From positions 454,284 through 518,283 of the forward strand of contig JAQTYU010000001.1 in assembly GCA_028688145.1 (NCBI GenBank): a DNA stretch of 64,000 nt, in the 5' to 3' direction. The notes beneath the pieces were generated by a model that was not told the DNA's origin, made no database searches, and was given only the letters and a program-made list of their open reading frames with translations. The translations under genes and the position numbers were made by a program. Of this stretch, positions 31,893 to 40,081 are shown piece after piece. Numbering within the stretch: position 1 is the stretch's first letter; each line of letters starts with the position of its first letter. This DNA is from Thiotrichaceae bacterium. Its GTDB lineage: Bacteria > Pseudomonadota > Gammaproteobacteria > Beggiatoales > Beggiatoaceae.

Positions 31893-32480
31893 AGCGTCAA
31901 GCAACCGCCGGATGAATGGCGTTATCAGGCAAGTTATCAAGTGCAGCAAGCAAGCCTTAGCAAAACTTACACGGCGACTTTGTCCACCAAAGCCGAAGAA
32001 GTTGATAATAATCTGACGGAGTTAGCGGCGGTGGGGGGAACAATTACCCCTGCTGCAGCAGATTTTTTTGGCATTTGTGCTGGGACTTCATTGACTCCTG
32101 CCGCAACGGATGTTTTTACTGGCGGAACGCTTGCATTTGATCCAGTAGGAGGAATTTGGGGGGGCGGGGTCTTAAAATTCAGCTCAGGTAACAAATTCAT
32201 CATGAATGGTAATTCATCACTTGCTTCTATTGCTTTAAATATCAGCAGTATGACTACTGGGGATACAATTACTATTTCTGCTAATGCCGTAACATTCAGC
32301 AGCGTAACGGGCGGGAGTTTAAGTTGTGGTGGCACAGCCTACACTGCTGGAAATGCAATTACTACTGGAACAATCTGTACAGTTACCGTAGTCGCAGCAC
32401 CTCCCGCTGTGTCCGCCCCCCTTGATTTTGATTTTAACAAACCCGCCAAAGTTTTTGCCACTGAAGTTAAAGTGAAATAA
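31872..32480 (+). CDS. Hypothetical Ala/Thr-rich protein, 5' end within an IS scar
   Basis: The 202-residue frame starts at an ATG that overlaps the IS right inverted repeat, so the first residues (MIPNRFY) come from the element and the native 5' end was probably lost. The rest has no family I recognise: a polar N-terminal part, then Ala/Thr/Gly/Ser-rich beta-like sequence (MTTGDTITISANAVTFSSV) with cysteines spaced near SLSCGGT and TICTVTV. The late APPAVSAPLDFDF resembles the PPVSAPVDSG end of the gene at 9834. It looks like the remaining 3' part of a surface or pilus-associated protein. Expression is doubtful. Confidence 0.45.
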   Translation: MIPNRFYSVKQPPDEWRYQASYQVQQASLSKTYTATLSTKAEEVDNNLTELAAVGGTITPAAADFFGICAGTSLTPAATDVFTGGTLAFDPVGGIWGGGVLKFSSGNKFIMNGNSSLASIALNISSMTTGDTITISANAVTFSSVTGGSLSCGGTAYTAGNAITTGTICTVTVVAAPPAVSAPLDFDFNKPAKVFATEVKVK

Positions 32481-32482
32481 CT

Positions 32483-32597
32483 TTGTCTGAATTGGGATTT
32501 ACAGGATTATCCGAATTAACAGGATTAAGTACGGATATAAATAAAATTGTTTTTAATTCTGAAAATCCTTTAATCCTGTAAATCCTGATTCTGACAA
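32483..32597. repeat. GTCTGAA-bounded palindromic repeat, copy 3
   Basis: It opens TTGTCTGAATTGGGATTTAC and closes AATCCTGATTCTGACAA. The interior has the same ACAGGATTATCCGAATTAAC phasing as copy 1. It lies between convergent genes (31872 and the ligase at 32614). Confidence 0.85.
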
Positions 32598-32613
32598 GAA
32601 TATTTACCAGAAA

Positions 32614-33861
32614 TCAATCATATTTCCGAATATCTTCAATTACTTTGCCATCATTTGGCAAACTGTCCACCGCCACAAACTGCACTTCACCGCGCAATTT
32701 ACAAATATCTCGCAAACTTGCTTGAATCGCTTGTTGTAAGGTTTCATTACCCGCCACCACTTCACAATGCAAAGTCATCACATCGTTGACATTGTCGCGA
32801 TCCACAATTAAACGCCCGCGTACAATTTCCGCATGACGTTTGACCACGTCCGCAACTTGTTCAGGGTGCACAAACATGCCTTTCACTTTGGTGGTTTGAT
32901 CCGCACGCCCCAGCCAGCCTTTAATGCGTGTATGCGTGCGCCCACAAGGACTATTCCCCGCCAACACCGCCGACAAATCCCCCGTCGCAAAGCGAATCAA
33001 AGGATATTCAGGGTTCAAAGTGGTCACCACCACTTCCCCGACTTCGCCCTCAGCCACAGGGTCGCCCGTGCCGACGCGCACGATTTCGACAATAATGCCC
33101 TCGTCTAAAATCAAACCCTGTTTTGCGGGCGATTCATAGGCAATTAAGCCTAAGTCCGCCGTGGCATAACATTGATAAATTTCAATGCCTAAGGCATTAA
33201 TTTCTTGACGCAAACTTGCAGGCAAGGCTTCGCCAGAAACTGCCGCTTTTTTCAAACTGGACACATCCGCGCCCAATTCTTTGGCTTTATCCAACAGAAT
33301 TTTCAGAAATGAAGGCGTGCCCGTGTAAGCCGTTGGACGCACATCGACCATGCTTCGCACTTGCAATTCCGTCTGCCCGACACCCGCAGGAAACACCGCA
33401 CAACCCAAGGCTTGCGCGGCATCGTCAAACATCCAACCGCCGGGGGTTAAATGATAAGAAAGACAATTATGCACCACGTCTTCACCGCGAAAACCCGCCG
33501 CAAATAAAGCCCGCGCCATGCGCCAATAATCCACGCGCCGCGCTTCAGGCTCATAAATTGGACCGGGTGAAGAGAAAATGCGCCGCGCCCGATTATTTGA
33601 AATTGCTGCCAAACCACCAAACGGCGGTAATTGTTTCTGTAATTCAATCAGGGCACTTTTGCGGGTAATCGGCAATTGTGCCAAGGCGGCGCGGTTGCTA
33701 ATGTCGCCCGCCGTCACCCCTTCCAAAATTTTGGTATACGCAGGCGCGTGGCGTTGGGCGTTTTGAATTTGGCGCGGCAAGGCAGCAAACACGCTGAGTT
33801 CGCGCACACGCGGGTCTTGAATTTCTAAATCGTCAAAAAACTCATGAGTGCTTTGCATCAT
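32614..33861 (-). CDS. PaaK-like AMP-forming acyl/aryl-CoA ligase
   Basis: The 415-residue protein belongs to the phenylacetate-CoA ligase group of adenylating enzymes, which activate carboxylic acids with ATP and CoA. Recognisable blocks are TPGGWMFDDAAQALG near 140, AYTGTPSFLKILLDKA near 175, AVSGEALPASLRQEI near 203, QCYATADLGLIAYE near 225 and the hinge FATGDLSAV near 285, ending in a VRGRLIVDRDN segment. Where many ANL enzymes have an SSGTTG loop this one has SSPGPIYEP, a recurrent variant in ligases beside liv-type transporters. The substrate is unknown, likely an aromatic or branched acid. Start 33861 follows AGGGA. Confidence 0.82.
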   Translation of the reverse strand: MMQSTHEFFDDLEIQDPRVRELSVFAALPRQIQNAQRHAPAYTKILEGVTAGDISNRAALAQLPITRKSALIELQKQLPPFGGLAAISNNRARRIFSSPGPIYEPEARRVDYWRMARALFAAGFRGEDVVHNCLSYHLTPGGWMFDDAAQALGCAVFPAGVGQTELQVRSMVDVRPTAYTGTPSFLKILLDKAKELGADVSSLKKAAVSGEALPASLRQEINALGIEIYQCYATADLGLIAYESPAKQGLILDEGIIVEIVRVGTGDPVAEGEVGEVVVTTLNPEYPLIRFATGDLSAVLAGNSPCGRTHTRIKGWLGRADQTTKVKGMFVHPEQVADVVKRHAEIVRGRLIVDRDNVNDVMTLHCEVVAGNETLQQAIQASLRDICKLRGEVQFVAVDSLPNDGKVIEDIRKYD

Positions 33862-33867
33862 CAATCC

Positions 33868-34686
33868 CTAGGCTAACCAACGTTTGCGGCGACGATAATG
33901 CTTCACATCACGGAAACTCTTGCGCCCAGTTTTATTCAAGCCCAGATAAAATTCCTTCACGTCTTCATTTTCGCTCAAACTTTTCGCGTCGCCATCCATC
34001 ACCACGCGCCCATTTTCCAAAATGTAGCCGTAATCCGCATAACGTAGCGCAACGATGGTATTTTGTTCTGCCAGCAAGAAACTGACTTTTTCCTTGCTGT
34101 TTAAATCTTTCACAATTTCAAAGATTTCTTCGACAATTTGCGGGGCTAAACCCATCGATGGCTCATCGAGTAAAATCATCGTTGGGTTTGCCATTAATGC
34201 CCGCCCGATGGCAGTCATTTGTTGTTCGCCGCCTGAAGTGTAGCCTGCAATACTGCTGCGACGGGTGCGTAAGCGGGGAAAATAATCGTAGACTTTTTCT
34301 AAACTGGCTTTAATCGCAGCACGTCCATCGGTGCGGGTGTAAGCGCCCGTCAACAAATTTTCTTCAACGGTCAAATGTGCGAAACAATGCCGCCCTTCCA
34401 TGACTTGCACCACGCCACGCTTGACTAATTCAGCGGGGTTGAGTTGGTCGATGCGTTCGCCTTTGAAACTGATTGAACCTTTGGTGACATCGCCACGTTC
34501 AACCCCGAGCACGTTGGAAACCGCTTTCAACGTGGTGGTTTTACCCGCGCCGTTTGCGCCCAATAAAGCCACAATGCCGCCCTCGGGCACATCTAAAGAC
34601 ACGCCTTTGAGCACCAGAATGACGTGATCGTAAATCACTTCAATATTATTAATCGAAAGAAACAAAGAGGAATTGTATTCACTCAT
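33868..34686 (-). CDS. livF: Branched-chain-type ABC transporter ATPase (LivF)
   Basis: One of two ATPases powering uptake through LivH/LivM channels. Started at ATG 34686 (MSEYNSSLFLSI, AGGT seven bases upstream) it has 272 residues; a longer frame to 34755 lacks support. Walker A is LLGANGAGKTTTLKAVSN near 42, signature TSGGEQQMTAIGRAL near 142 and Walker B MILLDEPSMGLAPQIV near 165, with the LAEQN switch after it. A basic tail (DVKHYRRRKRWLA) extends beyond typical LivF. It sits between the ligase at 32614 and the two substrate-binding protein genes. Confidence 0.92.
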   Translation of the reverse strand: MSEYNSSLFLSINNIEVIYDHVILVLKGVSLDVPEGGIVALLGANGAGKTTTLKAVSNVLGVERGDVTKGSISFKGERIDQLNPAELVKRGVVQVMEGRHCFAHLTVEENLLTGAYTRTDGRAAIKASLEKVYDYFPRLRTRRSSIAGYTSGGEQQMTAIGRALMANPTMILLDEPSMGLAPQIVEEIFEIVKDLNSKEKVSFLLAEQNTIVALRYADYGYILENGRVVMDGDAKSLSENEDVKEFYLGLNKTGRKSFRDVKHYRRRKRWLA

Positions 34687-34745
34687 TGTATTACCTGCCT
34701 TTGGATGAGTATGAGTAGCGGTTTTTACCGAAACCTTGTTTGAAT

Positions 34746-34824
34746 GCGCCCCCAACCCCCTAAAGGGGGGCTAAACATTAAAGATTTTTATCTTTAAAAG
34801 CCCCCTTTAGGGGGTTGGGGGCGC
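34746..34824. repeat. GC-block stem-loop after substrate-binding gene 1
   Basis: The arm 34746-34769 (GCGCCCCCAACCCCCTAAAG and on) is the reverse complement of 34801-34824, and an inner TTAAAGA/TCTTTAA pair closes the loop. It lies in the 159-base spacer between the binding protein gene (stop at 34846) and livF, on their common transcript. Confidence 0.85.
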
Positions 34825-34845
34825 AGTTAAGATTTAACGGCTAAC

Positions 34846-36162
34846 TTACTTCTCTTTACTACAATCGCGAGGCGTAACACCCTTTTCCTTCGCATATTGC
34901 ATTGCAGAAGCTTCCACCATCGGGCGGGTTAATTCGTAATCAGGGGTAATCCAATCGCTGACGGAATTCCATTTAGTACCATCCCATTGTTGGAAACGCA
35001 CTTTCCCAGAACCTTCATGATCTTCACAAGTGGTTTTCATGGTTGAGAGGAAGCCTTCAGCCCCGAGCTTTTTCAGCATCGCTTCATCGATGGTCAAATG
35101 TTCCAAACCCCAGCGCACTTGTTCACCCGTCAGGGCTTTTTTGCCGAAATGTTCTTGTGCGGAACGAATCGCTTCAGTATTCAAAATCCCGTGAATAATC
35201 CCACGGTTATAATAAATTGAGCCGATAATTTTCTTATCGACTGCGCCGTTACCCTTTTCATACACAAATTTTTCCACGTCTTTAATCACGCCGAATTCTT
35301 TGCCACCGGGATGAAATGCCGCCGTGATAAAGCCCTTCGCTGCATCGCCCGCAGGAATCACATCTTCTTCAGAACCGCTCCACCACACGCCCACAATATG
35401 ATCGGTGGGGAAGCCAATGCGTTTAGATTCTTTCAACGCCGTGGGATTCATCACCCCCCAACCGCGCAAAATCACCCAATCTGGCGCTTGTTGACGCACT
35501 TGTAACCACACCGCTTTTTGTTCTAAGCCGGGATGTGCCACGGGATAATGTTGCACGGTGAAACCATGTTTTTTCGCCAAGGCTTCAAGCACAGGAATGG
35601 TTTCTTTACCAAAGCCAGAGTCATGATAAACATGGGCAATTTTCTTGCCTTTGAGTTTATCCATGCCGCCTTCTTTCGCACCAATGAATTTAATCTTGGT
35701 GGTGGTTTGATTCCAATAGGTGGTTGCGAGCGGGAACACGTAAGGGAATACGCGACCATCGGCACTGTCCGCGCGTCCGTAACCAATGGAAACGATGGGG
35801 ATTTTATCTTTATCGGTACGTTCCATCGCGGCGTAAGTCATGGGCGTGTTCAAGAAGTTGAACATCGCAGCCCCAGTGGGGGGATGGTCTTTCATGCGTT
35901 CATAGCATTCAATGCCACGGTCAGGCTTATACGCGGTTTCGCATTCTTCCCAAGTCAATTTCACGCCGTTAATACCGCCATCACGCGCATTTAACATAGC
36001 CATGTAATCCATAAACCCACCGAACACCGCCGCGCCGCCTGCCGCATAAGGGCCAGTACGATAAATCGGAATTGGGACAAATTGTTCTTCTGCGGCGTTG
36101 CTGACGACACTGCCTACACTCAAAATGCCTGCGATGGCACTGATTAATAAATTATTTTTCAT
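34846..36162 (-). CDS. ABC transporter substrate-binding protein 1 (LivK-like)
   Basis: A 438-residue periplasmic binding protein with signal peptide (LLISAIAGILSVGSVVSNA-AEE). The mature part has the type I periplasmic fold: GGAAVFGGFMDYMAMLNARD near 41, GINGVKLTWEECETAYKPD, then GKKIAHVYHDSGFGKETIPV near 170 and QAPDWVILRGWGVMNPTALK near 225. Four cysteines recur at positions shared with its paralogue at 36292. It belongs to the larger subgroup encoded next to acyl-CoA ligases rather than classical leucine-binding proteins. Its ligand is unknown; a carboxylic acid is likely by context. Confidence 0.9.
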   Translation of the reverse strand: MKNNLLISAIAGILSVGSVVSNAAEEQFVPIPIYRTGPYAAGGAAVFGGFMDYMAMLNARDGGINGVKLTWEECETAYKPDRGIECYERMKDHPPTGAAMFNFLNTPMTYAAMERTDKDKIPIVSIGYGRADSADGRVFPYVFPLATTYWNQTTTKIKFIGAKEGGMDKLKGKKIAHVYHDSGFGKETIPVLEALAKKHGFTVQHYPVAHPGLEQKAVWLQVRQQAPDWVILRGWGVMNPTALKESKRIGFPTDHIVGVWWSGSEEDVIPAGDAAKGFITAAFHPGGKEFGVIKDVEKFVYEKGNGAVDKKIIGSIYYNRGIIHGILNTEAIRSAQEHFGKKALTGEQVRWGLEHLTIDEAMLKKLGAEGFLSTMKTTCEDHEGSGKVRFQQWDGTKWNSVSDWITPDYELTRPMVEASAMQYAKEKGVTPRDCSKEK

Positions 36163-36213
36163 GGTTTCCTCCAGTGGTACTACAATAAATCGCTGTTTTA
36201 AAGCTTTTTAAAC

Positions 36214-36283
36214 AAGCCCCTAAATCCCCTAAAGGGGACTTAAAAACAAATAACTATTTGGCCCCTTTAGGGGATTGGGGCTT
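36214..36283. repeat. GC-block stem-loop after substrate-binding gene 2
   Basis: AAGCCCC...TCCCCTAAAGGGG at 36214-36237 pairs with CCCCTTTAGGGGATTGGGG and CTT at 36262-36283, with a two-base bulge. It lies just after the stop of the gene at 36292 in the direction of transcription. Same family as 34746-34824. Confidence 0.85.
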
Positions 36284-36291
36284 TTTCCTCT

Positions 36292-37629
36292 CTAGGGATT
36301 TAAATTACAATCCCTGGGTATAATATGATGCTCTTTTGCATATTGTGCAACAGAGGCTTGAATTAAGGGCTTCACAAAGCTGTCATCCGTCGCAATCCAG
36401 CCGCTGATAACCTTCCACTTTTCGCCATCCCATTGATGAAATTGCATTTTGCCGCCGCCTTCATGATTGGCGCAAGAGGTTTTAATCGCAGTTATCAAAC
36501 CTTCCGCGCCCAGCTCTTTCAAACGGGCTTCGGTCAAATCGAGATGCTCATAACCCCAACGCACTTGTTCGCCCGTCAAGGGCTGTTTACCGAATTTTTC
36601 CTGCGCCACCCGCACCGCTTCCGAGCTTAAAATCCCGAGCACAATGCCGCGATTGTAATAAATCGAGCCGATATACTTTTCATCGACATGCCCTTTCTTA
36701 TCGGCATAAATGCGTTGTTTAATATCGGTAATCACGCGGAAATCATCGCCACCGCCGTTAAAACTGGCAGCAATGAAACCTTTGGCGGCATCGCCCACGG
36801 GCTGGGTGTCTTCTTCAGAACTTGACCATGCACTGCCAATAATATGGTCAATTGGAAATCCCGCACGTTTTGCCTCTTTTAAGGCAGTACTATTCATCGC
36901 GCCAAAACCGCGCAAAATCACCCAATCGGCTTTAGTTCTGCGGATTTGCAACCAAATGCCTTGCTGTTCAATGCCGGGCGGATTGATAGAAAAGTGTTCC
37001 ACGCTAAAGCCATATTTTTCAGCCTGTGCATCTAAAACGGCGAGGGTTTCTTTGCCATAAGCGGAATTATGGTAAAGATTGACAATTTTCTTACCTTTTA
37101 GCTTTTCCAGCCCGCCTTCACGTTCTGCAATAAATTGGATTTTCGCCACGTTTTGCCGCCAATAATTCGCGACTAAAGGGAACACATAAGGAAACACGCT
37201 GCCATCGGTGGCATCGCTGCGCCCGCTGCCCAAAGTAATCAAGGGAATTTTGTCTTCGGTGCTGCGTTCAATTAACGCGTATGCCAAGCTGGTTTGCAAC
37301 AAGGCGAACGCGCTTGCGCCGTGTGTGCCTTGCTTTTTCAGCTTTTCATAGCATTCGATGCCTTTATCGGTTTTGTATTCGCTGTCGCAATCTTCCCAGG
37401 TCAAACGCACGCCATTGATGCCGCCGTCGCGGGCGTTAATCATCGCTAAATAATCGGTGAACGCGCCGAACATGGTCGCGCCTGCGGTATAACTGCGGTA
37501 GGTCATAATCGGAAAAAATTGTTCCGCTTTGACCGAATCTTTCTCCGCAATTTTGGGCGCGTCAGCCGCAAAACTCGGGTTTACCAACAGGCTGGCGAGC
37601 AAGCCACTCACTAACAGAGGTTTAAACAT
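36292..37629 (-). CDS. ABC transporter substrate-binding protein 2 (LivK-like)
   Basis: A 445-residue paralogue of the protein at 34846, with signal peptide (LLVSGLLASLLVNPSFA-ADA). Shared blocks include ATMFGAFTDYLAMINARD, GINGVRLTWEDCDSEYKTD, GKKIVNLYHNSAYGKETLAV and KADWVILRGFGAMNSTALK, in the same order and spacing. Tandem duplication with divergence is the simplest explanation, giving one transporter two ligand ranges. It lies 21 bases downstream of livM, so livH-livM-binding protein 2 form one tight unit. Confidence 0.9.
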   Translation of the reverse strand: MFKPLLVSGLLASLLVNPSFAADAPKIAEKDSVKAEQFFPIMTYRSYTAGATMFGAFTDYLAMINARDGGINGVRLTWEDCDSEYKTDKGIECYEKLKKQGTHGASAFALLQTSLAYALIERSTEDKIPLITLGSGRSDATDGSVFPYVFPLVANYWRQNVAKIQFIAEREGGLEKLKGKKIVNLYHNSAYGKETLAVLDAQAEKYGFSVEHFSINPPGIEQQGIWLQIRRTKADWVILRGFGAMNSTALKEAKRAGFPIDHIIGSAWSSSEEDTQPVGDAAKGFIAASFNGGGDDFRVITDIKQRIYADKKGHVDEKYIGSIYYNRGIVLGILSSEAVRVAQEKFGKQPLTGEQVRWGYEHLDLTEARLKELGAEGLITAIKTSCANHEGGGKMQFHQWDGEKWKVISGWIATDDSFVKPLIQASVAQYAKEHHIIPRDCNLNP

Positions 37630-37650
37630 AAATCACACTCCCAAAAAAGA

Positions 37651-38715
37651 TTAATGAGGGAAAGGCCATAATCTAAGTTTTTCTTTAGTAATTTGCCATA
37701 AACGCGCTAAACCGTGCGGTTCGACAATTAAGAAGAAAATAATCAGTGCGCCAAAAATCATCACTTCAAAATGTGAAGCGGTGTCTGCATGAAGACTGCT
37801 GCCAAATAAGCCCGCGACTACGTTCAGGAAAATTGGCAATAACACGATGAATGCCGCGCCTAAGAAAGAACCTAAAATACTGCCCACGCCACCGATAATA
37901 ATCATGAATAAAATTTCAAAGGAGCGATTTAAATCAAAGGCTTGTGCGTCAACTGTGCCTAAATACAAAAATGCCCATAATGCGCCCGCCACGCCACAAT
38001 AGAAAGAACTGACGGCAAAAGCGAGTAATTTAGTTTGTAACATTTTGATACCAATCACTTCTGCGGCGATGTCCATATCACGAATTGCCATCCAAGCGCG
38101 TCCAATTTGTGAGCGCACCATATTTTTTGCAAGCAAGGCGAACACCGCGACAATGCTTAAAGTCAGCAAATAGCGGCTGCTGGCACTGGTCAATTCATAG
38201 CCAAACATCATGATGCGCGGCGCGGTAATCACGCCCGACGCACTGTTATTTGAAAACCAACCGAAACGGGTCAAGCCCCAAGTAATAAAAAATTGGGCGG
38301 CAAGGGTGGCGACGGCGAGATAAAAGCCTTTAATTCGCAAGCTGGGCAATCCGAATAAAATCCCGACAGCGGCGGCAACCACGCCCGCCAGAATAAAATC
38401 CACCACTAAAGGCAACATCGGCAAGCGCAAGGCAAAGTTATACGCGGCAAACGCACCCACTGCCATAAATGCCGCGCTCCCCAGTGACAGTTGTCCTGCA
38501 TAACCCGTTAAAATATTTAAGCCAATCGCCGCTAAGGACAGGATTAAAAAGGGAATTAAGATTGAGCCTAGCCAATATTCAGTTGCCACTAAGGGCACGA
38601 CGATGAAGGCGACGGCTAATAATACGCCCATTGCAATTTTATCTTGCAGGATGGGGAAAATCGCTTGGTCTGCGGCATAACCGCTTTTAAATTGTCCACA
38701 TTCACGGTAAAACAT
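37651..38715 (-). CDS. livM: Branched-chain-type ABC transporter permease LivM
   Basis: The 354-residue inner-membrane permease has about nine hydrophobic segments and the LivM family block GYAGQLSLGSAAFMAVGAFA near 72, followed by GLPSLRIKGFYLAVATLAAQ near 125 and the EAA-like cytoplasmic loop AWMAIRDMDIAAEVIGI near 212. The late GGVGSILGSFLGAAFIVLLP near 277 is also typical. It starts three bases after livH and pairs with it to form the channel. Confidence 0.93.
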   Translation of the reverse strand: MFYRECGQFKSGYAADQAIFPILQDKIAMGVLLAVAFIVVPLVATEYWLGSILIPFLILSLAAIGLNILTGYAGQLSLGSAAFMAVGAFAAYNFALRLPMLPLVVDFILAGVVAAAVGILFGLPSLRIKGFYLAVATLAAQFFITWGLTRFGWFSNNSASGVITAPRIMMFGYELTSASSRYLLTLSIVAVFALLAKNMVRSQIGRAWMAIRDMDIAAEVIGIKMLQTKLLAFAVSSFYCGVAGALWAFLYLGTVDAQAFDLNRSFEILFMIIIGGVGSILGSFLGAAFIVLLPIFLNVVAGLFGSSLHADTASHFEVMIFGALIIFFLIVEPHGLARLWQITKEKLRLWPFPH

Positions 38716-38718
38716 GCT

Positions 38719-39600
38719 TTACACTCTCTCGATTCGTTTTTCGCCAAACAGCCCTTCGGGACGCACTAATAAGAACAGCATCGCGAACATGTAGGGAAAC
38801 CAGTCTTCAATTGCGCCGCCCACATAAGGGCCGACGTAAACTTCAGCTAATTTTTCCGAGCCGCCAATGATTAAACCGCCGACAATTGCGCCGGGCACGG
38901 AGGTGAATCCACCCAGAATTAACACGGGTAAGGCTTTCAAAGTAATCAGGGTTAAGCTGAATTGCACCCCTAAACGTGAACCCCACAGCAAGCCTGCCAC
39001 CAAGGCGACTAAGCCCGCCACTGACCACACAATCACCCAAATGGTTTGTAAAGGAATCCCGACGGTGAGCGCGGCTTGATGGTCGTCTGCCACTGCGCGT
39101 AACGCACGCCCGATGCGGGTTTTACTGAAAAATAGCGCGAGACTGGCGACTAAAACCCCTGATAAGCCTGCGGCGACAATATCAAATTGGCTAATCATCA
39201 TCCCCATGAATTCAAAAGGTTTATCGGGAATGCCTAATTCTAAGCCGTGAACTTCTGTGCCCCATAAGGCTTGGGCAAAACCTTCAAGGAAAAAGCTGAC
39301 CCCAATCGTTGCCATAAACAAGGTAATTTGGGGCTGATTAACCAACGGTCGCAACACCACGCGCTCAATCACTATCGCAAGCACCAGCATCGCCAATAAA
39401 GTCACCACGAGCACTGCCCAGAAATTCCATCCTTTTTCCAATAAACTCACGAAGGTTAAAGCTGCAAATAACACCATTGAACCTTGGGCGAAATTTAATA
39501 CCCCCGAGGCTTTGTAAATCAAGACGAAACCTAGCGCAACAAGGGAATACATCACCCCCGCGAGCAGTCCGCTGATTAAGACTTCAAAGAAAAATGACAC
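38719..39600 (-). CDS. livH: Branched-chain-type ABC transporter permease LivH
   Basis: The 293-residue permease shows the LivH block SLVALGFVLIYKASGVLNFA near 21, then QGSMVLFAALTFVSLL, the cytoplasmic EAA-like loop RIGRALRAVADDHQAALTVG near 165 and GGFTSVPGAIVGGLIIGG near 230. About eight membrane segments are visible. The 481-base repeat-filled gap upstream (39601-40081) separates it from livG, which is unusual because livH and livG are normally close. Confidence 0.93.
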   Translation of the reverse strand: MSFFFEVLISGLLAGVMYSLVALGFVLIYKASGVLNFAQGSMVLFAALTFVSLLEKGWNFWAVLVVTLLAMLVLAIVIERVVLRPLVNQPQITLFMATIGVSFFLEGFAQALWGTEVHGLELGIPDKPFEFMGMMISQFDIVAAGLSGVLVASLALFFSKTRIGRALRAVADDHQAALTVGIPLQTIWVIVWSVAGLVALVAGLLWGSRLGVQFSLTLITLKALPVLILGGFTSVPGAIVGGLIIGGSEKLAEVYVGPYVGGAIEDWFPYMFAMLFLLVRPEGLFGEKRIERV

Positions 39601-39684
39601 CGTTCAACTCCTTTGTTGTGGTCTATTCACATTGCTCCGAATTGGGGGAGAATGCTTTTTTTACTTGTTTTTGTGCTCTGAACT

Positions 39685-39934
39685 TCTCGTTCCCACGCTC
39701 CTGCGTGGGAATGCCTACTGCGTCGCTCCAGCGGCGCGGATTGCAGGTCAGAGCTAACAACTTTAATCGCTCCCGCATTCCGCTGCATACGGGCTACTAT
39801 CCTGATTTTGTTCTTGTTCCTACCTATTTTTTAGAAAATAGACTTGGAACTCATGTTACTTAATTAATTTTTTTGGCACACGCGCCGCTGGAGCGACGCG
39901 ATAGGCATTCCCACACAGGAGCGTGGGAACGAGA
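39685..39934. repeat. Palindromic element with 54-base arms (MITE- or REP-pair-like)
   Basis: The arm 39685-39738 (TCTCGTTCCCACGCTCCTGC and on) is the near-perfect reverse complement of 39881-39934, with about three mismatches. The 142-base centre has no open frame of note but carries a reverse copy of the CCCGCATTCCGCTGCATACG-type repeat also seen at 31602-31632. The shape fits a nonautonomous miniature element or a paired REP unit. Confidence 0.85.
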
Positions 39935-39964
39935 AAAATGTGCGTCATGTTTCATTTCTCCTAA

Positions 39965-40077
39965 TGTCTGAACCATAATTCACACAATTACCTCAATTAA
40001 CGCAATAAAATGCCTTAAAAAAATAATTGTTTTGAATTGTGCTCATTGCGCTAATTTTGTAAATTGTGGTTCTGACA
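39965..40077. repeat. GTCTGAA-bounded palindromic repeat, variant copy 4
   Basis: It opens TGTCTGAACCATAATTCACA and closes with complementary TTGTGGTTCTGACA. The interior keeps roughly 9-base phasing (CACAATTACCTCAATTAACG) but with CAA in place of the GGA triplets of the other copies. It ends five bases before the livG stop. Confidence 0.75.
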
Positions 40078-40081
40078 ATGA

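Larger units (their letters stand above)
39601..40081. other. Repeat-filled spacer splitting the liv genes
   Basis: No gene is supported. The spacer holds a 250-bp palindromic element (39685-39934) and a variant of the GTCTGAA-bounded repeat (39965-40077), leaving under 100 bases unexplained next to the livH start. It may separate livG/ligase transcription from the livH-livM part. Confidence 0.75.
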
